Positions 6,382 to 14,177 of a stretch of 19,234 bases of DNA are shown piece after piece (position 1 is the first letter of the stretch; every line of letters starts with the position of its first letter). The translations under genes were made by a program, and so were the position numbers. This DNA comes from SFLA01 sp045533895 (lineage in GTDB: Bacteria; Bacillota; Clostridia; Oscillospirales; CAG-382): positions 1 through 19,234 of the forward strand of contig JAZSIT010000134.1 of NCBI GenBank assembly GCA_045533895.1, in the 5' to 3' direction. The notes below the pieces were generated by a model, which saw only the letters and a program-made list of their open reading frames with translations, was not told the DNA's origin and did not search any database.

Positions 6382-8556
6382 TTATTTGTATAACCCTAAT
6401 CCAGTTAGGAGATAAGATTCATGACACCAAGCGTTAGGATCATATTTTCCGCCATCAAATCGAGTGATTACATTAATCTGAAGTTTATCAATGTTTTGGA
6501 TATCAATATCAAACTCTAAGTTCATCGAAGGATTTGTCCATGGTGAAAGATATAACTGCTTTCCATCTCCAATAAACTCAAATCTTACATATTCTTCGCC
6601 CTTGCCAGTTATTTCGCCAGCACCTAATATATTACCTGCTTTTATCATTACGATTTGACCAGTGAGTCGGGAATATACAGCGTTTAATGAGTATTCTAAT
6701 GTTCTTGAACATATTGTCGTTTGGGTAAATAACAACCCTTCTGTGTATATATCATCTTTAAAAGAGGTGACTTCCCCATTAATTACGAATAATTTATTTC
6801 CGTCTGCAGCTTTGTAGTCATAATTTGTGTACTGTAAATTGTACAAAAACTCAGCTGGCAAATTTGAGGCGTACTTTTGTTTAGCTGCCTCTAACTTAGT
6901 GCTACTTTTAACATTGGTCTGTGCCGTTTCTACAAGCGCAATTGCGCCTTCGTAATCCTTATTGGCGGCCAAAGAATCGGCCTGTGCAATAACAGAGTCT
7001 TCATAAGCACTGCAATAATTATCGTAGGCAATTTCATAGTCAACATCATCGGGTAAATCTTTCTGCGCCGCTTCAATTTTTTTCAAAGCGCCAAGATAAT
7101 CTTCTTTGTTTGCAAGCGCTGCAGCATCATCTAACACTTTCTGCTTATTCTGCTGTGCAAGCTTAGTTGTGTATTCTTCAAGTTTGTTTTGCAATTCGAC
7201 AGAATCGGGATATAACTCCAAACCTGCTTCGATTTTTTCTATTGCTTTGTCAAGATAATTGCTATTTGCCAATTTTTCAGCATCGCTAATAATGGATTGG
7301 ATACGATCAGCGACATTTCCGGGATCTTCGGTATTTCCGGGATTATCGGTGCTTTCATTATTTTCGGATTTGTTCTCGATATAATCTTTTACATAAGGAT
7401 ATGAAACGAAAACACCGCCAATCAGCAATGCGAGAACTAAAACAATAGCAATGATCTTAGGGGTTTTAGACTTTTTCTTTCCGAAAGTGGGAACTGCCTC
7501 GTTTTTGCTGTTTGCATTGCTCTGCACAGGAGCTCCCGCTACCTGGGGGGCTTTGCGAACTGCTGTGGTAGCATCATAATCAGCCTGTGCGTGGCGTACA
7601 GCGGTGGTCTTGTCCAAATCAGCAGCAACCGGTACATAGGTGCCATTACCAACGCTAATCAGTGCTTCTTTCATAGCAGTAGCACTGGCAAAACGCACAT
7701 CAGGGTTATAGGCACATGCACGCAGGATCAGGTTCGCCATTTCAGGAGATGCCTCACAAGGTGCAGGAAGCTCTTCTCCGCGAATACGTCGCTCTACAGC
7801 GTTCTTGCGCTCGTTGGGATTCAAAAGCTGCTTTTCCGTATCAAGGAAAGGCAAACGATTGCCATTCAGCAGGCGGTACAGAACGATGCCAAGGGAGTAT
7901 GTATCAACGCGCGCATCGTATGTGTTGCTATTTGCAACCTCAGGTGCCATATAGTTGAAGGTGCCCTTTTGAGACAAGCCTCCGGTCATATTCTCCAGCT
8001 TACGTGCAATGCCGAAATCTCCAAGCTTAAAGTAACCAAAATCATTAACGAAAATGTTTTCCGGCTTGATATCGCGGTGAATGATGTTGCGCTGACCGCA
8101 GATTTCAAGAGCTGTGCAAATATCGATACCAAGTTTGATAACGTCCTTTTCGCTCAGCTTCTTATCGCATACAAAGGTATTGAAGGGGGTTAGTAACTCC
8201 ATACGAATATAAATATCCCAACCGATGCTGTCCGTTTTTTCGACAACCTTATAGTCCTCAACACTTACAATGTTTTGGATACCTTTAAGGGATTCCATCA
8301 ACTGTATTTCGCTTACGAAGTCGTCAACAATGCCCTTGAAATACGTTCTGGTTCCATCCATATCCAGACCTTCAGAACGCAAGGAGTCTACCTCTGATTG
8401 ATCGGAGGGAATAGAGATGACTTTAATTGCCGCACGGCTTTCAACATTGCTGTCCCGACGCGTGGCTTTATACACCACACCGTAAGAACCTCTGCCGAGT
8501 GGTTTCTCGTCAATTTCCCATTCGGGCCAAATTTGTGCTAATTTTTCCACTGACAT
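6382..8556 (-). CDS. PknB-like transmembrane Ser/Thr protein kinase with TPR-like ectodomain
   Basis: I place the start at ATG 8556 (724 aa) rather than the GTG two codons earlier, because GAGGTG is well spaced only for the ATG. Numbered from the GTG: glycine loop GRGSYG 23-28, Lys47, HRDIKPEN 162-169, DFG 182-184, APE 206-208, so the kinase is complete and likely active. A linker (about 310-365) carries two TTAVR motifs. One membrane helix spans about 369-388. Outside are three helical repeats of about 50 residues, each with a Y-x-x-A-(I/L) core (LDKAIEKIE, LGALKKIE, EGAIALVE), resembling TPRs. They are followed by a probable beta-rich domain (about 570-726). The kinase domain is cytosolic and the repeats extracellular. 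It likely phosphorylates itself and the FHA-ABC or 430-aa proteins. The PP2C stop codon lies within its ribosome site, so expression is tightly linked. The signal sensed is unknown. Confidence 0.93.
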   Translation of the reverse strand: MSVEKLAQIWPEWEIDEKPLGRGSYGVVYKATRRDSNVESRAAIKVISIPSDQSEVDSLRSEGLDMDGTRTYFKGIVDDFVSEIQLMESLKGIQNIVSVEDYKVVEKTDSIGWDIYIRMELLTPFNTFVCDKKLSEKDVIKLGIDICTALEICGQRNIIHRDIKPENIFVNDFGYFKLGDFGIARKLENMTGGLSQKGTFNYMAPEVANSNTYDARVDTYSLGIVLYRLLNGNRLPFLDTEKQLLNPNERKNAVERRIRGEELPAPCEASPEMANLILRACAYNPDVRFASATAMKEALISVGNGTYVPVAADLDKTTAVRHAQADYDATTAVRKAPQVAGAPVQSNANSKNEAVPTFGKKKSKTPKIIAIVLVLALLIGGVFVSYPYVKDYIENKSENNESTDNPGNTEDPGNVADRIQSIISDAEKLANSNYLDKAIEKIEAGLELYPDSVELQNKLEEYTTKLAQQNKQKVLDDAAALANKEDYLGALKKIEAAQKDLPDDVDYEIAYDNYCSAYEDSVIAQADSLAANKDYEGAIALVETAQTNVKSSTKLEAAKQKYASNLPAEFLYNLQYTNYDYKAADGNKLFVINGEVTSFKDDIYTEGLLFTQTTICSRTLEYSLNAVYSRLTGQIVMIKAGNILGAGEITGKGEEYVRFEFIGDGKQLYLSPWTNPSMNLEFDIDIQNIDKLQINVITRFDGGKYDPNAWCHESYLLTGLGLYK

Positions 8557-8565
8557 AATCACACC

Positions 8566-9336
8566 TCATCTATTAAAATTAAATATTTTTCTCTTTACTT
8601 TTTCAATGCAGATAAGAATAAACGTAATGTTATCCTTTCCGCCATTATCAAGGGCTTGCTTTAGTAATTGTTCTGCTGCAACTGACCCTTTTTCTTCACA
8701 TAATATCTTTTCTATATTCGGTACAGGTAGCATATCCGTCAGTCCGTCAGAACAGATCAAATAACTGTCACCATTATGATATTCTCCGGTAGCAACATAC
8801 GGTGAGATAATCAACTCGCTTTCCGGTATGCCGAGATTCTGTGACAAAGGTGGTTTCCTGCCGAATGCTGATATGCCAACATGGTCGTATGATATCTGTT
8901 GCAATTTACCCTCAGAGAACTGGAATATTTTGCTGTCTCCAACATTACACAATCCGATCTGCTCTTTTGCAAACTTCAATATAGCAGCCGTAGTTCCCAT
9001 TGATGTTAACTTGTGCTCATCGGTATAGTTGCATATTCTTGTATTGGCTTTTTTGCAGAAATTCGAAAAATCCTGTTTTACATCCTTTTCAAATTGAAAC
9101 TCCGACAATTCCTTTGCGGCAAGGTAGGCGGCCATCTCTCCGCATTCTTCACCGCCCATACCGTCAAAAACCGCAAATACAGCTTGCGGAGATGGTGGGA
9201 GCGTGCCTTCTATAATTCCGTTTGTCCCATTATTGTCGTAGTTTAGATAGTTACCGTGACAATATAGGTTGTCTTGATTGGTTTTTCGACACTTACCAAT
9301 ATGGCTTGTGTAGTAGTATTTGATTACATATGACAT
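8566..9336 (-). CDS. PP2C-family (PPM) Ser/Thr protein phosphatase
   Basis: A start at ATG 9336 (256 aa) is preferred over the ATG at 9351, because GAGGCGG lies 4-8 nt before it. The protein has the PPM metal-site motifs: Asp22 (RKTNQDN), Asp58-Gly59 (VFAVFDGMGG), Asp197 (ICSDGLTDM) and Asp235 (GKDNITF), plus SMGTTAAIL and NVGDSKIF. It is a soluble metal-dependent phosphatase of the stp/prpC type, of usual length for the family. It is the first gene of the operon and directly precedes the kinase, so it should reverse kinase phosphorylation of the kinase itself and of the FHA-ABC exporter. Confidence 0.94.
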   Translation of the reverse strand: MSYVIKYYYTSHIGKCRKTNQDNLYCHGNYLNYDNNGTNGIIEGTLPPSPQAVFAVFDGMGGEECGEMAAYLAAKELSEFQFEKDVKQDFSNFCKKANTRICNYTDEHKLTSMGTTAAILKFAKEQIGLCNVGDSKIFQFSEGKLQQISYDHVGISAFGRKPPLSQNLGIPESELIISPYVATGEYHNGDSYLICSDGLTDMLPVPNIEKILCEEKGSVAAEQLLKQALDNGGKDNITFILICIEKVKRKIFNFNR

Positions 9337-9384
9337 AAAACCGCCTCGCATATTTCGTTGTATTCATAGTATAACTGTTTGTTA

Positions 9385-9412
9385 GCGTAAATCTGTAGGA
9401 TGTATTTTACGC
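9385..9412 (-). repeat. Inverted repeat in the PP2C operon leader
   Basis: GCGTAAA (9385-9391) and TTTACGC (9406-9412) are 7-bp perfect complements with a 14-nt loop, about 50 nt upstream of the phosphatase start. Either a weak leader hairpin or a protein-binding site is possible. There is no T-run. A further TATACT on the minus strand just downstream could be another -10, but its -35 is poor. Confidence 0.35.
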
Positions 9413-9465
9413 AAATCCCGATTTTACAAACTAATTATGCAAGCACACAACGAACCGTTCCAACT

Positions 9466-9495
9466 ATTATAAAAAGGTGTACCTTTTGAAAGCAA
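9466..9495 (-). promoter_or_regulatory. Promoter P2 of the phosphatase-kinase operon with palindromic operator
   Basis: On the minus strand, TTGCTT (9490-9495) and TATAAT (9466-9471) are separated by 18 nt. The spacer is almost entirely filled by a 7-2-7 palindrome, AAAAGGT-GT-ACCTTTT (plus strand, 9472-9487). A dyad exactly between -35 and -10 is typical of a repressor operator, or of MerR-type activators at long-spacer promoters. It would start transcription about 125 nt before the phosphatase gene. Confidence 0.55.
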
Positions 9496-9508
9496 TAATA
9501 TTTGATTC

Positions 9509-9537
9509 AGTATAGCACAAAAACGTTGTATTTACAA
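9509..9537 (-). promoter_or_regulatory. Promoter P1 of the phosphatase-kinase operon (extended -10)
   Basis: On the minus strand TTGTAA (9532-9537) and TATACT (9509-9514) are spaced by exactly 17 nt, with TGC just before the -10 (extended -10). This is the best-matched promoter upstream of the phosphatase gene and gives a leader of about 165 nt that includes P2 and its palindrome. Confidence 0.6.
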
Positions 9538-9571
9538 GGGAATATGCAACTTTTTCGACAAACGCTGACTC

Positions 9572-9721
9572 TTAATTATAAATGTTTATAACTTTAGCTT
9601 TCTTTTTTTGTGCGTAGTCATACGCTATCTTTGTTCCACTTTTGGGTTGGTAATCTATAAGATCGTGGCGGCTATTTTTACGACGTGGTGGGGCGTATTC
9701 AGTATTATAATAAACAATCAT
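9572..9721 (-). pseudogene. Remnant resembling the C-terminus of a SLOG/YpsA-like protein
   Basis: A 49-codon frame ends in PKSGTKIAYDYAQKKKAKVINIYN, cited here in part: the SGTK, YDYA, KKK and VINI elements match, from memory, the C-terminal end of SLOG-fold (DUF1273/DUF2493-like) nucleotide-binding proteins. No ribosome site precedes its ATG, and an in-frame TGA lies five codons upstream of it. The N-terminal Rossmann part and its glycine motif are absent. It is therefore most simply a decayed gene end left at the boundary between the accessory-looking left half and the housekeeping right half. A genuine 49-aa peptide is less likely. Confidence 0.45.
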
Positions 9722-9758
9722 AATTTTTATCTTTATTCAATCGGTTTGGAGCATATAG

Positions 9759-9796
9759 AAAAAACCATCACAGACTTTTGTCCGTGATGGTTTTTT
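9759..9796 (-). terminator. Strong bidirectional intrinsic terminator
   Basis: AAAAAACCATCAC, then GAC, a four-T loop, GTC and GTGATGGTTTTTT form a long stem with one mismatch, with A- and T-runs on either side. On the minus strand it ends in six Ts and lies about 80 nt beyond the last gene of the murD-M42 operon, which it should terminate. It can also work on the plus strand. Confidence 0.9.
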
Positions 9797-9823
9797 GTTT
9801 GGCACTCATCAATCGGCTTATTT

Positions 9824-9849
9824 CATAGGATGTTCAAAACATCCTTATG
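9824..9849. repeat. Short bulged hairpin before the terminator
   Basis: GGATGTT (9828-9834) and AACATCC (9838-9844) pair around a 3-nt loop. CATA and TATG extend the stem past a one-base bulge. It lies in the 3' untranslated region between the PLP-enzyme stop and the main terminator. With no T-run it may only protect the 3' end. Confidence 0.4.
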
Positions 9850-9877
9850 AGAAGTAGCCTTTGCGGTGCTTTTACTT

Positions 9878-11110
9878 TTATTCAATCACGGTCTGTGCGG
9901 CTTTTAATATTCCGTATTTTCCGCTTTCGTATGTAAGACCGCCTTGCAGATAAGCTATGAAGGGAGGACGTACGGGACCGTCGCAGGAAATCTCAATAGA
10001 CGAGCCTTGTGTAAATGCGCCGGCAGCCATAATAACTCTGTCGTTGTATCCCGGCATTTCCCAAGGAACAGGCGCAACGTGCGCATCCACGGGACTTCCT
10101 GCCTGAATTCCTCTGCAGAATTTAACCAGCGCATCTTCGCTTCCCAAAGTAAAGGTCTGTATTATATCAGATCGCTTTTCATTGTACTTGGGAGAAACTG
10201 TAAAACCCAGCTTTTCAAACATTCTTGCGGCGAACACAGCAGTTTTAATAGCCTGTGCCACGGTGTGAGGCGCGTAGAAAAGTCCTTTTATAATGCTTTT
10301 GGTCTGTCCCAGAGAAGCGCCGCACTCCAAGCCCACACCTACAGTGGAATATCTGTATGATGCCAGCTCAACCGCCTTTGCGCTTCCCACAAGATATCCG
10401 CCGGATTCGGCAATACCGCCGCCTGCGTTTTTGATAAGCGAGCCTACCAGCAGGTCTGCCTTTGGCTCGGTAGTTTCGGTAAAGGCGCCGTAGCAGTTGT
10501 CCACCATAACGTAAGCGTCTGAACAGCCTCTTACCGTATCGCAGATATTATTTATATCCTGGACCGTAAGTGTACGTCTTGCGGAGTAGCCTTTGCTTCT
10601 TTGTACAAACACTACTTTAATGCTCCTGTCTTGGAAAAGCGCGTTTTTAATTTTTTCTAAATCGGGATATCCATCTTCATCAAGGTCTATCTGCTTATAA
10701 TTCACACCGAAATCTGCCAGCGAGCCGTCGCCCGTCTTGCCGGAAATACCGATAACACCGTCCAGTGTGTCGTAGGGTTTGCCTGCAACAGAAAGCAGGG
10801 TGTCGCCGGGGCGTAAAAGGGCATAGAGACCTATTGAAAGGGCGTGAGTACCGTTTATAATGCTATGGCGTGCAAATCCCGCCTCTGCGCCGAAAGCGTC
10901 TGCAAAAAGCTTATCGCATAAGTCTCTGCCGTCGTCATTATATCCGTAACCGCTTGTGGGTACGAAATGACGGTCGGAAAGCCGGTTTTGAGCAAACACG
11001 TTCATAACCTTTTGGGTATTCGCAAAGGCTATCGTATCAATATACTCAAATTGCTCGCGGCAGTCCGCTTCACATTCCCGTGCGAGGGTCAAAAGTTTTT
11101 CGGAAAACAT
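9878..11110 (-). CDS. Methionine gamma-lyase / aluminium resistance family PLP protein
   Basis: The 410-aa protein matches the PLP-dependent family annotated as 'methionine gamma-lyase family' or 'aluminium resistance protein' (Pfam Met_gamma_lyase, YnbB-like). Visible signs are HFVPTSGYGYNDDGRD near residue 48, SIINGTHA (83-90), the cofactor Asp204 in VMVDNCYGAF and the probable Schiff-base Lys227 in GSLIKNAGGG, followed by the diagnostic AESGGYLVG. The length is normal. It is a cytosolic fold-type I enzyme whose physiological reaction is not firmly known; C-S lyase activity on sulfur amino acids is a family-level guess. It is the last gene of the murD operon, 3 nt after an M42 peptidase gene, with AAGGA as ribosome site. 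The context suggests amino acid recovery from peptides. Confidence 0.88.
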   Translation of the reverse strand: MFSEKLLTLARECEADCREQFEYIDTIAFANTQKVMNVFAQNRLSDRHFVPTSGYGYNDDGRDLCDKLFADAFGAEAGFARHSIINGTHALSIGLYALLRPGDTLLSVAGKPYDTLDGVIGISGKTGDGSLADFGVNYKQIDLDEDGYPDLEKIKNALFQDRSIKVVFVQRSKGYSARRTLTVQDINNICDTVRGCSDAYVMVDNCYGAFTETTEPKADLLVGSLIKNAGGGIAESGGYLVGSAKAVELASYRYSTVGVGLECGASLGQTKSIIKGLFYAPHTVAQAIKTAVFAARMFEKLGFTVSPKYNEKRSDIIQTFTLGSEDALVKFCRGIQAGSPVDAHVAPVPWEMPGYNDRVIMAAGAFTQGSSIEISCDGPVRPPFIAYLQGGLTYESGKYGILKAAQTVIE

Positions 11111-11113
11111 ATA

Positions 11114-12106
11114 TTAAAATCCTTCTTTTACAATTGCCGCCAGCAGATCTCTGCAGGCGTTAAGGTCGGCAGTATCCACGGTTTCTACAGGTGTATGAAT
11201 ATATCTGGTGGGAATGGATATACATCCGGTAAACGCGCCTGCGCAGGCTACCTGCATAGAAGAAGTATCGGTACCGCCTGCAGTTAAAACTTCAAACTGG
11301 TGTTTAATATTGTTTTTCTTCGCCAGCTCGGTCATACGGTTTATTACGATGCGTGAGCAGATAACAGAGGAATCCTTTATTTTTATTGCCGCGCCGTCGC
11401 CCAGCTTTACTGTCATCTTGGGACCGCCTATCATATCACCTGTATGGGTTACATCGAGTGCTATGCCGTATGTCGGTGCAATACCGAATGCTGCGGGCTT
11501 ACTGCCTTTACAGCCAACCTCTTCCTGCACGGTAAACACATAGTAAGTGTCGTAAGCAGGGGTATCAACGCATTTTGCCGCCTCAACGGTGATAGCACAA
11601 GCAATACGGTCGTCAAAGGCTTTTGCGGCAATACGATTGTTCATAAGGCGTGTAATTCTTTGCTCAAGAGCGCAAACATCACCGATGCTTACTTTTTTCT
11701 CTGCTTGCTTTTTATCCTTTGCACCGATATCGATTACCATGCTTTTAACCGAAATATCTTCTTTTTTCGCACCCATATCAAGGACAATAACACCCTTTGT
11801 ACCGTTTTCGAACACTACAGTGCCGTAAGAGGAAGCCACGGCGTTTATACCGCCGATATTGGTCACGCGAATAAGTCCGCTCTCCTCAATATAGGTAACC
11901 ATAAAGCCTATTTCATCCATGTGGGACGCGATCATAAGACGTTTTGATGAGTCTTTTCCTTTTTTGAAAGCGATAACATTCCCCATAGGGTCAATTTCAA
12001 CACTATCGGTAAAAGGTGCGATATCTTCAGAGATTATATTTGCAAGAGGTGATTCGTAACCCGAAACGGAAAAAGCGGATATATATTTTTTAATTGTACC
12101 GTACAT
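11114..12106 (-). CDS. M42 family metallo-aminopeptidase, paralog 1
   Basis: The 330-aa cytosolic dizinc aminopeptidase is of the FrvX/PepA/TET type, usually dodecameric. All expected residues are present: His62 and Asp64 (SHMDEIGF), bridging Asp165 (AFDDRIACA), catalytic Glu195 and ligand Glu196 (VQEEVGCKG), Asp218 (ALDVTHTGD) and His304 (RYIHTPVE). It removes N-terminal residues from short peptides; specificity cannot be read from sequence. Its ATG overlaps the stop of paralog 2 (TAATG), and AGGAG lies about 9 nt upstream. Of the three paralogs it has the most canonical active site. Confidence 0.92.
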   Translation of the reverse strand: MYGTIKKYISAFSVSGYESPLANIISEDIAPFTDSVEIDPMGNVIAFKKGKDSSKRLMIASHMDEIGFMVTYIEESGLIRVTNIGGINAVASSYGTVVFENGTKGVIVLDMGAKKEDISVKSMVIDIGAKDKKQAEKKVSIGDVCALEQRITRLMNNRIAAKAFDDRIACAITVEAAKCVDTPAYDTYYVFTVQEEVGCKGSKPAAFGIAPTYGIALDVTHTGDMIGGPKMTVKLGDGAAIKIKDSSVICSRIVINRMTELAKKNNIKHQFEVLTAGGTDTSSMQVACAGAFTGCISIPTRYIHTPVETVDTADLNACRDLLAAIVKEGF

Positions 12107-13119
12107 TATTCATAACTCCTATCTACAATTACTTTAAGCAGCTTTACTACTTGGTCAAGATCATCGGTTTTACATACATTTGCGGGGGAGTGGATGTAAC
12201 GTGTGGGTGCGGAAATTGCAATAACCTTTGCGCCGGTGAGTGAAGTCTGGAACATCCGTGAATCATTACTTCCGGTGGGAAGACGCTTGAACTGATATTT
12301 AACATTGTTTTTCTTGGCTTCTTCAACGGCAATGTCTACGAATTCTCTGTCATAAACCGTGCCGCCGTCTTTTATGGAGATTACAGCGCCGTCACCTACA
12401 GTACATGGAGAAGCAAAAGGCGGTGTTATACCTTCTTCACCTGCGGCAGTAGCTTCGCATATAACAGCGTAATCCGCACCTATTTTGTATGCAGCAGTCT
12501 GCGCGCCGCGGCTTCCCACTTCTTCGGCAACGGTAAAAGCAAAGAATGTGTCGTATTCGATCTCGCCGCGTATTATCTCTACCAAAGCGGCACAGCCGAA
12601 ACGATTATCTAATGCCTTTGAAATAACAAAATCTCCGTCGATAGTAAAATTGGGATGGAAAACCGCGCAGTCGCCTATATCTGCAAAACGTACTGCGTCT
12701 GCTTTGTCAATAGCTCCGATATCCATATAAAGCTGGTTTACAGGAGGACAAACGCCGCGTTCTTCCGGCTTTTGATTGTGTATCGCTTTGGAGCCGATAA
12801 CCGCATTAATCTGTTTTTCTCCAAGCACCATGTATTTTCCGCACAGGTCTTTGGATTCAATACCGCCGATAGTGCCGAAATGCAAAAGGCCTTCTTTGGT
12901 AACGTAATCTACCATAACTCCCACTTCATCCATGTGCGCGCACAACGCTACGCGGTTGGAACGGGTGTTTTTGCCTCTTTTGAAGCAAATAATATTGCCG
13001 ATCTTGTCTATTTCATATTCGCAATATCCGTCAATATCCGCAATAATATTCCTGCGAATTTCGTCCTCCATACCCGAAGGACCAAAGGTATTACAGTATT
13101 TCTTTAATCTTTCAAGCAT
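12106..13119 (-). CDS. M42 family metallo-aminopeptidase, paralog 2
   Basis: This 337-aa member of the same family has His62 and Asp64 (AHMDEVGV), Asp171 (KALDNRFG), Glu199-Glu200 (AEEVGSRG) and His310 (RYIHSPAN). The metal-ligand Asp found in the other two copies is Glu222 (VICEATAAG), a conservative change that may alter metal preference or rate. A distinctive insert (QKPEERGVCPPVNQLY, about 116-131) matches the region usually reading K-P-x-E-R in this family. Its ATG lies 8 nt inside the end of paralog 3, with GGAGG upstream, so the genes are coupled. Substrate specificity probably differs from its neighbours. Confidence 0.92.
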   Translation of the reverse strand: MLERLKKYCNTFGPSGMEDEIRRNIIADIDGYCEYEIDKIGNIICFKRGKNTRSNRVALCAHMDEVGVMVDYVTKEGLLHFGTIGGIESKDLCGKYMVLGEKQINAVIGSKAIHNQKPEERGVCPPVNQLYMDIGAIDKADAVRFADIGDCAVFHPNFTIDGDFVISKALDNRFGCAALVEIIRGEIEYDTFFAFTVAEEVGSRGAQTAAYKIGADYAVICEATAAGEEGITPPFASPCTVGDGAVISIKDGGTVYDREFVDIAVEEAKKNNVKYQFKRLPTGSNDSRMFQTSLTGAKVIAISAPTRYIHSPANVCKTDDLDQVVKLLKVIVDRSYE

Positions 13120-14158
13120 TGCTCTTACCCTCCATATCAGTAATTACGCAGGCAATAAGCCTAGCGGCACTCTCTACGTCACGCAGAGAGATAACCTCTG
13201 TGTAGGTATGCATGTTGCGCAGCGGAATTGAAATCAGTGCCGTGGGAACACCTTCACGTACTAAAGCCAAGGCGTGGGCATTTGTTCCTGTATGGCTGGG
13301 TTCACCGAGTAATTGGTAATCGATCTTATTGTTTTTCGCAGCGTTTATAAGTTTCTTTGTAAAAGCTCTGTCGGTAGTGGCTGAATAAGAAACCGAACAA
13401 CCGCCGCCAAGAACGCAGTCGCTTCTCCACTCGGGCATATCAGGGCCGTATGCACCGCAAACGTCGAGGGCGATAGCATAATCGGGGTCGATGAACCATC
13501 CGCCCGTCTTTGCGCCGATATATCCGGTTTCTTCGCCGCCGGAAAACAGCGCGTATATATCGTGTTCAAGCTCTGTTTCCTTAAGCTTTTCCACGGCAAG
13601 CAGGATAGAGGCGATACATATTTTATCATCCATCTGCGGTGAAGCCATTCTGTCGTTATTCAGCATAACGGGCTGCGCCTTAAAACTTACCGGAGTTCCG
13701 ATGGGTACTTTTTCTTTTACCTGTTCTGCGGTAAGAGAGGTGCTTACCGAAAGCGCTTCCAGCTTTATGGGGCCGTCTTTTTCTCCGGGGGAGCGCAGAT
13801 GGGGCGACACGGAGGAAATAACTCCGCTTATAGTTTCGTCGGGGCAATGAATATTTACTTGGTTAGCACACAGCACGCGGGTATCAATACCGCCGATAGC
13901 TGCAAGCTTGAGAAAACCGTCCCCTGCATATCCGCTTACAACGAAACCTATCTGGTCAAGATGCGCGTCCAGCAGTATCTTTTTTGCGTTTTGTTTTTTG
14001 CTTTTCTTAATGCCGATAAAGCATCCGGTGGGAAGAGTAACTATTTCATCAAACAACTCACCGCATATATCCTTTAATCCGGCAAAGGCCATATCCTCAT
14101 TGCCGGATACACTGGGTAGAGCGGCAAGTCGGCAGGCGAGATCATATGTTTTTTTCAT
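13112..14158 (-). CDS. M42 family metallo-aminopeptidase, paralog 3 (most divergent)
   Basis: The 348-aa protein keeps all expected metal and catalytic positions: His66, Asp68 (AHLDQIG), Asp177 (QMDDKICIAS), Glu209-Glu210 (GGEETGYIG), Asp232 (ALDVCGAYG) and His317 (RNMHTYTEV). It departs from the family's usual wording, with AHLDQ for AHMDE, and SHTGTNAHAL where the others have a GGTD- or GSND-type segment near the substrate pocket. This points to a different specificity. It is the first M42 gene after murD (19-nt gap, strong ACGGAGG ribosome site). Confidence 0.9.
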   Translation of the reverse strand: MKKTYDLACRLAALPSVSGNEDMAFAGLKDICGELFDEIVTLPTGCFIGIKKSKKQNAKKILLDAHLDQIGFVVSGYAGDGFLKLAAIGGIDTRVLCANQVNIHCPDETISGVISSVSPHLRSPGEKDGPIKLEALSVSTSLTAEQVKEKVPIGTPVSFKAQPVMLNNDRMASPQMDDKICIASILLAVEKLKETELEHDIYALFSGGEETGYIGAKTGGWFIDPDYAIALDVCGAYGPDMPEWRSDCVLGGGCSVSYSATTDRAFTKKLINAAKNNKIDYQLLGEPSHTGTNAHALALVREGVPTALISIPLRNMHTYTEVISLRDVESAARLIACVITDMEGKSNA

Positions 14159-14177
14159 CGTTTCCTCCGTTTGTATT

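Noticed and set aside
7591..8193. A 200-codon plus-strand frame opposite the kinase gene
   Set aside because: It is antisense to the well-defined kinase catalytic domain, and has no supporting promoter or ribosome site.
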